Positions 1-8,871 of a stretch of DNA of 64,000 bases are shown here, in pieces (position 1 is the stretch's first letter; each line of letters starts with the position of its first letter). Source of the DNA: Desulfovibrio sp. OH1186_COT-070 (GTDB lineage: Bacteria > Desulfobacterota > Desulfovibrionia > Desulfovibrionales > Desulfovibrionaceae); assembly GCF_003860215.1 (NCBI RefSeq), contig NZ_RQYH01000007.1:62001-126000 (forward strand). Direction: 5' to 3'. Position numbers and translations under genes: made by a program. A model generated the notes under the pieces. It made no database searches. It saw only the letters and a list, made by a program, of their open reading frames with translations, and was not told where the DNA came from.

Positions 1-2548
1 CCAGCGTAACAAAACCCCTGGCCTCCGGGGCCTTCAGCGTGCCGCCCATATCCACGGACAATGCCAGTTGCCCCGCCATGCGCTGGTCTGCCACCGGCAG
101 GAGGCTCCACAACGGAGCCACAGCGCCCTTCCAGCGCACAGAGCCGCGCAGGGGGCGCTCCCATGCCGGACGGGGCAGACCGTCAGGGGCAAACAGCAGG
201 GGAATACGCGCCTGCGCGCGGCATTCCGCGCCGCCCAAAGCCTGTATCGCGGCAGGGTCCATATCCAGCCGCACGGCCAGCGCGCCGTTGTTTCCGCCTT
301 CCCGCTCCAGCGTGCCCGTGAGAGAAATATCCACGGGCTTCAGCCCGCTCCCCGGCAGACGCAAGCCCCGCACAGCGGCGCGCACATGGCCTTCGGGCCT
401 GTCCGGCGCGCCTGTCAGACGCGCGTGCAGGGATGCTGCGCCCTGGGGAAGCTCCCTGACCAGCGCCCGCCAGAGGGTCAGATCCAGATTGTCCAGATCC
501 AGTTGGGCGTCCAGCCGGGTTTTGTCCAGAACCGCCCGGCCCCGTAAATGCCCCGAGGGCAGCAGAGCAGCCTCCAGCCCCGCAAGCTCCAGGCTCGCGG
601 GACCGTAGCGCAGCACGGTTCCCGCTGCCAGCCGGAAGCCCGCCGCCGATCGAGAGCCTGCCGCCAATCGAGAGTTTGCCTTCGGGTGGGAAAGGCTTGC
701 CTCCAGTTGCCGCACCTCCACGCTTCCCGGCTGCCAGCGGGCCTGCACACGGGCTGCCAGCGCGCCCGCAACGTCCAGCGTCACATCCAGCGGCCCGGCA
801 AGATCGCCCTGCGCGCGCAGCCCGGCCTTCAGACGCGCGGAGCCCAGCCCCGCCTGCCCAAGGTCAACGCGCGCCCGCAGGCGTTGGGCGCCAAAGGCAT
901 CCTCAAGGTGAATCTCCCCGTCCAAACCGTGCAGAAAGACGTTTTCCGCCCCCGGCTTGCGGTACTCCATGCCGGGCACACGCCAGGCAAGAAGCGCGCT
1001 CTGCCGTGCGGCCGCTCCGGGAGCGCCCGCCGCATTTTCCGCATCTGCCCGCAGTACCAGGCTCAGATTGGCCCCGCCCTCCTGCGCATCGGGCAGCCGC
1101 ACACCGGGCAGCCCCGCACCGGACAGCACAGCAGAAAGGGCGTTCCCGTTGGTCACGCGCACATCCAGCCTGCCGTCACACAGGGGCGGGAAGGGCTGTG
1201 CCAGCCCGCCAGGCAGGAACGCGGCAAGTTGGCCAGAGGCGCTCACCCCCGCCACGGCGGCCTTCAGATCGCGCAACCCGACGCGGAGGGCGCGGCCGTC
1301 GGGGCCGTGCCCCGCAGCGGCGAACAGTGTGCCCGAAACCTCTGCGGCCTGCCCGTCAAAATGCGCGCGCAGGCTCACGCCCACAGACATTTCACCGGCA
1401 CGCCGCAACCCTTCCTCCCCGGAGTCCGGAGCGTCCGGCGGGATCTGCGCCGTATTGCGCCCCGGATCGGGAAAAAATATCTCCTGCCAACGCAGGGGCA
1501 TGGCTTCCACCCGCGCCTCGATCCGGGAAAGCGCTTTCCCTGCCCAAACAGCATCGGCACAGTCCGCGCCGAACACGATTTCGGGGATTTCCAGCGGCCC
1601 CCTGGCCGTCAGGCGCACATGCAGCGGGGCTTGCAGCACACCGAAGGAGGATTTTTCCGCAGAAGGGGATGCCCCCGGCGCGGCGTCAACACGGGCCGCC
1701 ACCGCCATGTCCAGCATGCCGGAATGCCCAAAATCCTCGCCTGCGCGCAGAGTGGCCCGAACCTCCGCCTCAATGCCCCCGCACGCGGCTCCGGCCAGGC
1801 GCAGGGGCTGTGCTTCGGCACCGGACACCCCGATGTGCAACTGCGTCTCAAGGCCGCTCCTGTCCGCCACAAGGTGCAGGTCCAGACGGGCCAGGGCTGT
1901 TCCCGGAGCATCCTCCCCCAGCACGCTCCGGGGAAAACGGGCATCCGTCACCTGTACCTGATCCACCCGCACCGACGGCAGCCAGCCGGGCAGCCCGCGC
2001 ACTGTCCGCTCGATGTCGGCCAGCAGATTGCGCATATCCTCCCCGGTCAACGGAGGGGACGCCTGCCCGGCAGGAGGCGGCGTCAGGGGCAGGCGCAGGA
2101 GTTCCGCACGGCTGACGCTCACCGCCTTCAGCCGCAAAACCGCAGGCAGGGCGCGCCAGTCCCACTCCAGGCGGCTGTCGGGCAGGCGCAGCCACACGCC
2201 CTGCGCGTCGAAAAATTCCAGCCCCGCCGCCATACCGAAGGGCAGCGGCCCGGAAAGATGCGTGATGCGCACCCCCGTGCCCAAAGCCTCCGCCGCGTCC
2301 GCACGATCTTCGGGAACAGCCAGGGCAGCGTTGATCCGTTCCGCCAGCCAGCCCTGCACGCCCTCTTGCCGCAGCGCCGCAAGCACAAGAACCACGAGGA
2401 TCACCGGCACGAGCACCAGGGCAGCCAGCGCGCGCCAGGCAACAATCCGCGCCCTGCTCCGCCTGCCGGAGCGTGATATGGCAGAGTCCGGAGGCGGTAC
2501 GCCCTGCCCCGGCGGATCGGGAAGAAGGGATGGCCGGAAAGGATCCAT
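1..2548 (-). CDS. tamB: TamB, translocation and assembly module inner-membrane component (3' end cut off by window)
   Basis: TamB partners the outer-membrane protein TamA and spans the periplasm; the family is linked to autotransporter assembly and phospholipid transport. The frame stays open to the window edge, giving 849 codons with no stop. The ATG (2548-2546) shares one base with the tamA stop (TGATG), so the two are translationally coupled. Visible features are a proline-rich cytoplasmic start, one membrane anchor at about residues 36-60 (ALAALVLVPVILVVLVLAAL), then the family-typical early segment with ITHLSGPLPFGM and LEWDWRALP. Near the window edge the frame still reads as beta-helical TamB sequence (GGTLKAPEARGF). 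The C-terminal DUF490 end lies outside the window. The long plus-strand frames over this gene are antisense shadows. Confidence 0.9.
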   Translation of the reverse strand, partial: MDPFRPSLLPDPPGQGVPPPDSAISRSGRRSRARIVAWRALAALVLVPVILVVLVLAALRQEGVQGWLAERINAALAVPEDRADAAEALGTGVRITHLSGPLPFGMAAGLEFFDAQGVWLRLPDSRLEWDWRALPAVLRLKAVSVSRAELLRLPLTPPPAGQASPPLTGEDMRNLLADIERTVRGLPGWLPSVRVDQVQVTDARFPRSVLGEDAPGTALARLDLHLVADRSGLETQLHIGVSGAEAQPLRLAGAACGGIEAEVRATLRAGEDFGHSGMLDMAVAARVDAAPGASPSAEKSSFGVLQAPLHVRLTARGPLEIPEIVFGADCADAVWAGKALSRIEARVEAMPLRWQEIFFPDPGRNTAQIPPDAPDSGEEGLRRAGEMSVGVSLRAHFDGQAAEVSGTLFAAAGHGPDGRALRVGLRDLKAAVAGVSASGQLAAFLPGGLAQPFPPLCDGRLDVRVTNGNALSAVLSGAGLPGVRLPDAQEGGANLSLVLRADAENAAGAPGAAARQSALLAWRVPGMEYRKPGAENVFLHGLDGEIHLEDAFGAQRLRARVDLGQAGLGSARLKAGLRAQGDLAGPLDVTLDVAGALAARVQARWQPGSVEVRQLEASLSHPKANSRLAAGSRSAAGFRLAAGTVLRYGPASLELAGLEAALLPSGHLRGRAVLDKTRLDAQLDLDNLDLTLWRALVRELPQGAASLHARLTGAPDRPEGHVRAAVRGLRLPGSGLKPVDISLTGTLEREGGNNGALAVRLDMDPAAIQALGGAECRAQARIPLLFAPDGLPRPAWERPLRGSVRWKGAVAPLWSLLPVADQRMAGQLALSVDMGGTLKAPEARGFVTL

Positions 2549-4530
2549 CAGAATGCCTGCCCTATGCTGATATAGATCTGCGCCGGAGGATCGCCCCCGA
2601 TGGGCTGGAGGGGAAAGCCCACGTCCAGCCGCACCGGCCCGATGGGCGTGTAATAGCGCAGCCCGATGCCCGTGCCCCAGCGCATGTCGCCGAGAATGCG
2701 CGGAAATTCGTCCCTGTAGACCATGCCCCCGTCCAGAAAGGGCACAATGCCCACAGAGTCGGTGATTTTGTACCGCGCCTCCAGATTCACCGTCTGGAAG
2801 GAACGCCCGCCCAGAGGGTCTCCGTCGCTGTTGCGCGGGCCGAGGGATTGGTGGGCGTACCCGCGCACCGATCCCGCTCCCCCTTTGTAGTAGCGCATGG
2901 CGGCCGGCAGCGTTCGCAGGGAAGCGCCCATCATGACACCGGCCTCCGCCCTCCCGGCCAGCACAAGCCTGTCGTCGGGGCGTCCGCCTTTGCGCAGGGG
3001 CGCGTAGTAACCGCTGGCGGACAGCGTGGCTCCCAGCGCGGTGAACGGAGAGCCGTACATGCCCGCATACGGGGCAAGCTCCAACCGGATGTCGGAACCG
3101 TCGGCGGGATTGAGCGTATTGTCGCGGGCATCCCTGCGCAGCCCAAGACGTGGAGCGAAAAAGCCGAATGCCTGGGTGTCGCGCTCCTCATCGCTGATGG
3201 AGCCGCTCTCTCCCTTCACTCCCAGGCTTCCCCACCAGTAGCGGGAAAGGCGGCGCTCCACGTCTGTGGAAACCCCTGCCGCAGTCTTTTTGTAGGCCTC
3301 GGTATCTTCCCGCAGGGCAAAGGCCGCTGCCAGCAGGCGCTGGTCCCGCACAAGAAAGGCCGGTTTTTCAAAAGCCGCCCTGAGCCCCTGCTCCTGCGTG
3401 GCCACCGGCGCGGCCAGAGTCAGCTTTTCACCGCTGCCCAGAAGATTGCGGTGCTCCCAGAAACCTTCCACGCCAAAGCCCGTATCCGTATCGTAGCGCG
3501 CGCTCCCGCCCACGGAGCGGAACGGGGCTTCGGCCACCGTCACCTCCAGCGGCAGCACGGCAATGCCGTCCTCCCCGGCTGCCGGAACCAGATTTTCCGC
3601 CAGCGGCCTGACCTCCACCGTGCGAAAAAGCCCCAGCGCCCGCAAATGGGCGGCATAATCCTCCACCGCATCGGCGTCCCACGGTTCCCGCCCGGTTGCC
3701 CAGGGCGTCAGCCTTTGCAGGTATGCGGGATCCACCTCCCTTGCGCCGCGCACCTCCACCGGCCCCGGCGCGGCCGGAGGGCCGGGATCAATGCAGACGG
3801 TGGCATGGAGCGTGCGGGACTCACGGTCCAGGACGTACCGGGAATCTGTAACGGCAGCCAGGGGATAGCCCTGCCGCTGCAGGCTTTGGAGCAGGGCTTC
3901 CACAGCGGCCAGCATGTCCTGGGCAATCACGGGGCTGCCCACAGCGACGCCGGGCAGAACATCGGGAAAGGACGGCGGGGGCACAGGTTCGGCGTCCAGA
4001 CCCCAAAAGCCTGCGGAGCGCGTGCGGTTGACAAAAGCCGGAGGGATGGCGGGAGCCGGATCGTACACAACATGCGCGCTGCCCAGGCTGTACCGCTCGC
4101 CGGGGACAAGGCCGAGCGTCACCTGCACGGGGCGGGCTTCTTCGTCCATGCGGAAGGAAGCAGTGCCGTCATACCAGGAAAGAGAGTGCATGAGCCTGAC
4201 GGCTGTTTCCACGTCAGCCCGCGCCCGACGCTCCAGAGCCAGCAGACTGTCGGGTGGCTCGTGCTTCAGGCGGACGAGCTGGCTGACAGAGCGCATCTGC
4301 TCCAGCAGATCCTTGTGTCCGCCCCCGGCTTCGATCGCTACCGCATAGGGCACGGGATCCCCCTGCCCGTCGTCCGCTGCAACAGGCGGCGCGGCAGGGG
4401 ATGCGGCGCGGGGATCATCCTGTGCGCCGCCCTTGCCCGCAAGGCCGCAGCCGCTGAGCGCCAGCGCAAGAAAACACGCCAGAACCCCCCGCAGCAGGAG
4501 TACATATGCTGTGGAATGCGGGCAGCGCAC
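2548..4530 (-). CDS. tamA: TamA, Omp85-family outer-membrane protein, apparently a lipoprotein
   Basis: TamA is a BamA-like barrel with N-terminal POTRA domains that works with TamB in the outer membrane. The POTRA-like region covers roughly residues 60-330 and the Omp85 surface-antigen barrel the rest, including KGGAGSVRGYAHQSLGPR and a C-terminal GLRYYTPIGPVRLDVGFP strand ending in GQAF. The frame is open back to 4629. I prefer the GTG at 4530, preceded by GGAG with five-base spacing, because it starts a compact lipoprotein signal peptide with the lipobox LSGC and Cys at residue 28. ATGs at 4590 and 4578 lack a clear ribosome-binding site and would place about 15 extra residues before the signal. 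Lipidated TamA resembles the TamL variant known from Bacteroidota and is unexpected here. tamB overlaps the stop. Confidence 0.88.
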   Translation of the reverse strand: MRCPHSTAYVLLLRGVLACFLALALSGCGLAGKGGAQDDPRAASPAAPPVAADDGQGDPVPYAVAIEAGGGHKDLLEQMRSVSQLVRLKHEPPDSLLALERRARADVETAVRLMHSLSWYDGTASFRMDEEARPVQVTLGLVPGERYSLGSAHVVYDPAPAIPPAFVNRTRSAGFWGLDAEPVPPPSFPDVLPGVAVGSPVIAQDMLAAVEALLQSLQRQGYPLAAVTDSRYVLDRESRTLHATVCIDPGPPAAPGPVEVRGAREVDPAYLQRLTPWATGREPWDADAVEDYAAHLRALGLFRTVEVRPLAENLVPAAGEDGIAVLPLEVTVAEAPFRSVGGSARYDTDTGFGVEGFWEHRNLLGSGEKLTLAAPVATQEQGLRAAFEKPAFLVRDQRLLAAAFALREDTEAYKKTAAGVSTDVERRLSRYWWGSLGVKGESGSISDEERDTQAFGFFAPRLGLRRDARDNTLNPADGSDIRLELAPYAGMYGSPFTALGATLSASGYYAPLRKGGRPDDRLVLAGRAEAGVMMGASLRTLPAAMRYYKGGAGSVRGYAHQSLGPRNSDGDPLGGRSFQTVNLEARYKITDSVGIVPFLDGGMVYRDEFPRILGDMRWGTGIGLRYYTPIGPVRLDVGFPLQPIGGDPPAQIYISIGQAF

Positions 4531-4782
4531 GCGGCTCCGGGGGCCTTGCGCCGCGCCTGCGCAAGAATGCGGACTCATGCGCCCGACCATACGGGCTTGA
4601 CGCCGCTTGCGCAAGGGCTGGCCCCGCACCTTTTCTTTGCCGCGGCTTGCAAAAAAAACGCCGCCGGACTATGCCTGTGAAGGGCAACAAAAGTTGCTCC
4701 CTGCCCTTTCCCGACGCAACCGGGGCAAAGATGCTCCGGGCACGCCGCCAACGTATCCACGAACAGCACGGAGGGATTGACC

Positions 4783-5127
4783 ATGTACGATATGTGCCTG
4801 CACATAGACAGCCGGGATCCGGCCGTCCTGCGCCTTTTGCTGAGAAATGCGGCCAACTACTTCAAGGCCCTGCCGGAAGAAAAATTTGAGCTTGTGGTGG
4901 TGGCCAACGGCCCGGCCGTCTGCCAGTTCACCAAGCTCAACGAGGAGATGCACGCCATTGCCGCGCCCCTGCAGGACAAGGGGCTGCGCATCCTGCTCTG
5001 CGCCAATGCCCTTGCCGACAATGCCATCACGGAAAACGAACTCTGGCCCGGCTGCACCGTGATTCCCGCCGGAGTGGTGGAAATCGCGCGCCTGCAGCAC
5101 CGGGGATTTTCCTACGTCAAACCCTGA
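4783..5127 (+). CDS. DsrE/DsrF-fold small protein
   Basis: A 114-residue protein of the DsrE-like fold, a family that includes sulfur-relay proteins and many small cytoplasmic proteins of unknown role. Visible are an alternating beta/alpha pattern, the FELVVVANGPAV strand-turn that usually forms the ligand or partner site, and a second KGLRILLCANAL segment. The only cysteines are in that late strand, at the N-terminus (MCLHID) and in WPGCTV, so a sulfur-carrying role is possible but not shown. The start is ATG 4783 because GGAGG lies eight bases upstream; a TTG six bases earlier is less likely. It is divergent from tamA, and a possible TTGCAA-N17-TATGCC promoter lies at 4647-4675. It converges on the PHP gene. 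Confidence 0.7.
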   Translation: MYDMCLHIDSRDPAVLRLLLRNAANYFKALPEEKFELVVVANGPAVCQFTKLNEEMHAIAAPLQDKGLRILLCANALADNAITENELWPGCTVIPAGVVEIARLQHRGFSYVKP

Positions 5128-5146
5128 GTGTGCAGGCCTACGAGCG

Positions 5147-5998
5147 TCAAGCCCCTGCGCGCCTGCGGGCGCGCAGGTCATCCAGAACGCTTTTGTGGAC
5201 GCGCAGGCTGCCGTAGCCCACGCCCAGAGCGATGGCGGGCTTGTTGCTTCCGTGATAGTCCGACCCGCCGCTGACGCCAAGGTCAAAACGCCGCGCCAGT
5301 TCCAGGCAAACGCGCACGTCTGCCGCCGAATGCTCGCTGTACCATGCCTCGATGGCGGACAGGCCCGCATCCTTGAGCCGCGCCACCAGTTTTGCCAGAT
5401 TGTCCGGAGAGATTTTCCAGTGCAGCGGATGGGCCAGACTGACCGTGGCCCCCTGGGAAGCCAGCAGATGCACGGCCTCCTCCGCCCCAAGAACCGTCCG
5501 GGGAATATAGGCCCTGCCCCCGGAGCCGAGATACTTCTGAAAGACCTCGCGGCTGTTGCGCACATACCCCTTGCGCAGCAGCACCGAGGCAATATGGGGG
5601 CGCCCCACACTTTCGCCCCTGGCCACCCGGAGCACCTCGTCCATGCTGATGTCCAGCCCCAACGCCTGAAGCCTGTCCACAATGGCCACATTGCGCTCGG
5701 TGCGCTTCTGCTGCAGCCAGCGCAGCTTTTTTTGCACGGGGGCAATGTCGTGCGGCAGCCAGAGACCCAGAATGTGCGCTTCCCCCATGTCTGTTATGCA
5801 GGACAATTCGCAGCCGCGCACCAACTCCACACCCAGTTCCCGTCCGGCGGCCTCGGCCTCGTCCAGCCCGGAAACCGTATCGTGGTCGGTAACCGCCACG
5901 GCCACAAGGCCCGCCTCTTTGGCCAGAGCCATGAGTTGGGCCGGGGTGTCCGTGCCGTCGGAGGCCGTGGTGTGGGTATGCAGATCAACAAGACTCAT
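5147..5998 (-). CDS. PHP-domain metal-dependent phosphoesterase (YciV/TrpH type)
   Basis: A 283-residue cytoplasmic PHP phosphoesterase of the family containing E. coli RNase AM (YciV), which acts on 5'-phosphorylated nucleic-acid ends or 3',5'-bisphosphonucleotides. The N-terminus has the metal-binding DLHTHTTASDGT motif, followed by VTDHDTVSGLDEA, GCELSC, the distal metal ligand region SLAHPLHW, and GGSDYHG near the C-terminus. All metal-ligand blocks of the family appear present. The start is ATG 5998, immediately before the DLHTH motif; an upstream in-frame start at 6034 would add 12 residues not expected in the family. A GC-rich 10-bp inverted repeat at 5154-5177 lies within its last codons. 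Confidence 0.88.
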   Translation of the reverse strand: MSLVDLHTHTTASDGTDTPAQLMALAKEAGLVAVAVTDHDTVSGLDEAEAAGRELGVELVRGCELSCITDMGEAHILGLWLPHDIAPVQKKLRWLQQKRTERNVAIVDRLQALGLDISMDEVLRVARGESVGRPHIASVLLRKGYVRNSREVFQKYLGSGGRAYIPRTVLGAEEAVHLLASQGATVSLAHPLHWKISPDNLAKLVARLKDAGLSAIEAWYSEHSAADVRVCLELARRFDLGVSGGSDYHGSNKPAIALGVGYGSLRVHKSVLDDLRARRRAGA

Positions 5999-6163
5999 GG
6001 CGCATCCAGTATACGCCAGAACATGCGGCACCACAAGGCCGCAACCCGCTCTGACCAGATGCGCGGCTCTGCCGGGGAGCCATCACCGGGCAGCCGGCGG
6101 CCAAGACGCGGGCTTGAACTGCGCGCCCCATGAGGATAGACTGCGCGCAGCAAAGGACGGCTT

Positions 6164-6379
6164 ATGGAAACACAAGAACTTCTGCGCATTCTGGCCTGCC
6201 CCCGCTGCCTGGGCAGCCTGACGGCTCTCGAAGAACACGGCAACCTTGCCGGGCTGGCCTGCGCGGCCTGCCAACTGGTGTATCCCGTCAAGGACCACAT
6301 CCCCGTCATGCTGCCGGAGGAGGCCATCGAGCGCACCGCCTGGGACGCCCGCTCGCCCGCAGATGCGGAGAAAGCCTGA
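6164..6379 (+). CDS. Trm112-like zinc-ribbon protein
   Basis: A 71-residue Trm112/YcaR-family protein. Two cysteine pairs, ILACPRCLGSL near the N-terminus and LACAACQLVYPV in the middle, form the predicted zinc ribbon, followed by the family-typical segment IPVMLPEEA. Eukaryotic and archaeal Trm112 activates methyltransferases; the bacterial version is small and its partner is not established. The stop overlaps the start of the following phosphodiesterase by one base (TGATG), which suggests co-translation with the YfcE-like and Maf genes downstream. Confidence 0.85.
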   Translation: METQELLRILACPRCLGSLTALEEHGNLAGLACAACQLVYPVKDHIPVMLPEEAIERTAWDARSPADAEKA

Positions 6380-6939
6380 TGCGCATGCTCATTGCCTCGG
6401 ATCTGCACGGCTCCATCGAGAGCCTGCTTTTTCTGCTGGAGCGGGCGCGCAGTCTGCGCCCCGACACCCTGGTTCTTCTGGGCGATCTGGTCTATCACGG
6501 GCCGCGCAATCCCCTGCCGCAGGACTATGACACGCGCTCCGTCCTTCAGACCATGCCGGGCGCGGAGGACCTGCCCTGTGCGGTGCTGGCCGTGCGCGGC
6601 AACTGTGACGCCGAGGTGGATCTGGGCCTTTTGCCCTTTGCCGTGGCAGAAAACGCCTGGATCGCCTGCGACGGTCTGAACATCTTTGCCAGCCACGGCC
6701 ACCGCCTGCCGGAGTGCCCCCCGTGTCCGGGTTTTGCGCCGGGCACGGTTTTTCTGCGCGGGCACACCCATGTTCCGCGCGGCGAAACCCGTGACGGCAT
6801 GCATTTCTGGAATCCCGGTTCCCTGTCCCTGCCCAAGCAGGGGCATCCCCGCAGCTACGGCCTGTACGAACAGGGCGTGTTCCGCGTTCTGGACATGCAG
6901 GACAATCAGGTGCTGTCTCACGCTCCGCGGCTTTCCTGA
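6379..6939 (+). CDS. YfcE/MJ0936-family metallophosphodiesterase
   Basis: A 186-residue calcineurin-like phosphodiesterase. The complete set of metal-ligand blocks is visible: SDLHG at the N-terminus, LGDLVYHGPRN, VRGNCD, ASHGH and GHTHVPR, followed by WNPGSLSLPKQG. These match the YfcE group of manganese-dependent phosphodiesterases acting on small phosphodiester substrates; the natural substrate is not known. The start is ATG 6379, overlapping the Trm112-like stop by one base, and the stop overlaps the Maf start in the same way. An in-frame extension upstream to 6130 runs through the Trm112 gene and is not supported. Confidence 0.9.
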   Translation: MRMLIASDLHGSIESLLFLLERARSLRPDTLVLLGDLVYHGPRNPLPQDYDTRSVLQTMPGAEDLPCAVLAVRGNCDAEVDLGLLPFAVAENAWIACDGLNIFASHGHRLPECPPCPGFAPGTVFLRGHTHVPRGETRDGMHFWNPGSLSLPKQGHPRSYGLYEQGVFRVLDMQDNQVLSHAPRLS

Positions 6940-7610
6940 TGTCTTCTGCCCCACCGCCCCTGTTCGCCCTGGCTCCCGGCCTGCATCTGGTGCTGGCCTC
7001 GGCCTCGCCCAGACGCCAGCAGTTCCTTGCCCGCTGGGGCCTGCCCTTCCTTTTGTGCCCCGCCCCAACGGAACCGCGCCCCGCCCGCCGCGAAAGCCCG
7101 CAGGACTACACCTGCCGCGCAGCATACGCCAAGGCCCGGTGGGCATGCGACAACCTTGCCTCCTGCGGCCCGACGCCCCTGCCCCCAGGCTGCGCCGTCA
7201 TTCTGGCAGCCGACACTGTGGTGGCCGTGGACGGCGATATCCTGGGCAAACCCGTTGATGCTGGCCACGCCCTGCGCATGCTCGAACGCCTGTCGGGACG
7301 GGGGCACGAGGTGGTCAGCGCCGTCTGCCTGCTGCTGCCGGACGGCACTGGCGGGCAGCGGCAAAGAACATTCTTTCAGACCAGCCGCGTCTTTTTTCAT
7401 GCCTGGCCACGCTCTGTATTGCAGGCCTATGTGGATACGGGCGAGCCACAGGGCAAGGCCGGGGCCTATGCCATTCAAGGGCAGGGGGCCGTGCTGGTGG
7501 AGAGGGTGGAAGGCTGCTGGAGCACCGTGGTGGGCCTTCCCCTGACCCTACTGGCGCAGGCGCTTCTGAAAGAGGGCGTCATGCGGCCCGCAACGCAAAA
7601 TATCACTTGA
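6939..7610 (+). CDS. maf: Maf-family nucleoside triphosphate pyrophosphatase
   Basis: A 223-residue Maf protein, a house-cleaning pyrophosphatase that hydrolyses non-canonical or particular nucleoside triphosphates to monophosphates. The N-terminal ASASPRRQQFLARWG motif, the central AADTVVAVDG segment with the catalytic aspartate, the GKPVDAGHALRML block and the GKAGAYAIQGQGAVLVE block are all present. The ATG shares one base with the upstream stop. The first 12 residues are proline-rich and precede the first beta strand. It is the last of three overlapping genes. Confidence 0.92.
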   Translation: MSSAPPPLFALAPGLHLVLASASPRRQQFLARWGLPFLLCPAPTEPRPARRESPQDYTCRAAYAKARWACDNLASCGPTPLPPGCAVILAADTVVAVDGDILGKPVDAGHALRMLERLSGRGHEVVSAVCLLLPDGTGGQRQRTFFQTSRVFFHAWPRSVLQAYVDTGEPQGKAGAYAIQGQGAVLVERVEGCWSTVVGLPLTLLAQALLKEGVMRPATQNIT

Positions 7611-7633
7611 ATCCAGGGCCGATCTGCGCCACT

Positions 7634-8869
7634 ATGCCCCGGATGCGTTTCGAACTTTTTGTCGCCCTGCGCTATCTCTTTTCCCGGCGCAAGCAGACCT
7701 TCATCTACGTTATTTCGCTCATGTCCATCCTGGGCGTGGCCATCGGCGTTGGCGCGCTGGTGGTGGTTCTCGGCGTGTACAACGGCCTGACCACCGACAT
7801 GCGCGACAAGATCCTCGGGGCCAATGCCCACGGCATTGTCCTCTCCTATCTGCCTTCGGCCCTTGAGCAGAACGAGGACGTTCTGCAGCGCGTGCGCTCC
7901 GTGCAGGGCGTTACCGGAGCTACCCCCTTCATCTATACCGAAGTCATGCTTTCGGGCGGGGGGGGCGTCAAGGGGGTGGTGCTGCGCGGCATTGACCCGC
8001 AAACTGCGCCGTCAGTGCTCTCCATGCTGCGCCAGATGCGCGTGGGCACGGCCGCCGGTCTGGAGAGGGAGGGCGCTCCCGGCGTCATCATCGGCGACGA
8101 ACTGGCCAAAAAACTGCACCTGACCGAAGGCAGCCGGGTCAATCTGCTGTCTCCCTCCGGGCAGAAAACCGCTTCGGGGCATGCGCCGCGCATCCGTTCC
8201 TTTGAGGTTGTGGGCATTTTCAAGACCGGCATGTTCGAATACGACTCATCGCTGGCCTTTGTGAGCCTTGCAGCCGCGCGGGACGTGCTGGGACTGCCGG
8301 AAAACTATCTTTCCGGTGTGGAAATCACCGTGGACGACCTTTTTGCGGCAGACACCATTTGCGCCCGTCTGGCGGAAGAACTGGGCGCGCCCTTCTATGT
8401 GCGCTCCTGGATGGAGATGAACGCCAACCTCTTTGCGGCCCTCAAGCTGGAAAAAATCGGCATGTTCATCCTGCTGACCATGGTGGTGCTCATCGGTTCC
8501 TTTTCCATTGTGACCAGTCTGGTCATGCTGGTCATGGAAAAAACCCGCGACATTGCCATCATGATGTCCATGGGGGCCACGCGCGGCATGATCCGCCGCA
8601 TTTTCATGTTCCAGGGCAGCATCATCGGCGTCATCGGAACCCTGCTGGGCTACGGGCTCGGCCTTTCCCTGGGCTGGCTGCTCAAGCGATACCGCTTTAT
8701 CAAGCTGCCCGAAAACGTCTATACGCTGGATCACCTGCCCATCAGCATCAGCGTGACGGATGTGCTCATTGTGGGCGCGAGCGCGCTTTTGCTCTGCTTT
8801 CTGGCCACACTCTACCCCGCCCGGCAGGCCTCGCGGCTGCAACCGGCGGAAGCCCTGCGCTACGAATAG
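7634..8869 (+). CDS. lolC: LolC/LolE-type lipoprotein-releasing ABC permease
   Basis: The inner-membrane permease of the Lol complex, which extracts mature outer-membrane lipoproteins with the ATPase LolD. About 411 residues with the family layout: a first TM helix near residues 15-45 after FELFVALRYLFSRRKQ, a large periplasmic domain (ALVVVLGVYNGLTTDMRDKI onward), then three TM helices with MEKTRDIAIMMSMGATRGMIRR, and a C-terminal PARQASRLQPAEALRYE. One permease gene is seen, as in species using a single LolC/E homodimer. The start is uncertain: ATG 7634 or ATG 7643, with a TTG at 7607 overlapping the maf stop; none has a strong ribosome-binding site. lolD follows after two bases. Confidence 0.9.
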   Translation: MPRMRFELFVALRYLFSRRKQTFIYVISLMSILGVAIGVGALVVVLGVYNGLTTDMRDKILGANAHGIVLSYLPSALEQNEDVLQRVRSVQGVTGATPFIYTEVMLSGGGGVKGVVLRGIDPQTAPSVLSMLRQMRVGTAAGLEREGAPGVIIGDELAKKLHLTEGSRVNLLSPSGQKTASGHAPRIRSFEVVGIFKTGMFEYDSSLAFVSLAAARDVLGLPENYLSGVEITVDDLFAADTICARLAEELGAPFYVRSWMEMNANLFAALKLEKIGMFILLTMVVLIGSFSIVTSLVMLVMEKTRDIAIMMSMGATRGMIRRIFMFQGSIIGVIGTLLGYGLGLSLGWLLKRYRFIKLPENVYTLDHLPISISVTDVLIVGASALLLCFLATLYPARQASRLQPAEALRYE

Positions 8870-8871
8870 CC

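Noticed and set aside
548-4680. Long plus-strand frames (642 and 735 codons) across tamB and tamA
   Set aside because: They are antisense to recognised genes and rich in Arg, Pro, His and Gln, as expected for shadows in high-GC DNA. No motif was found.
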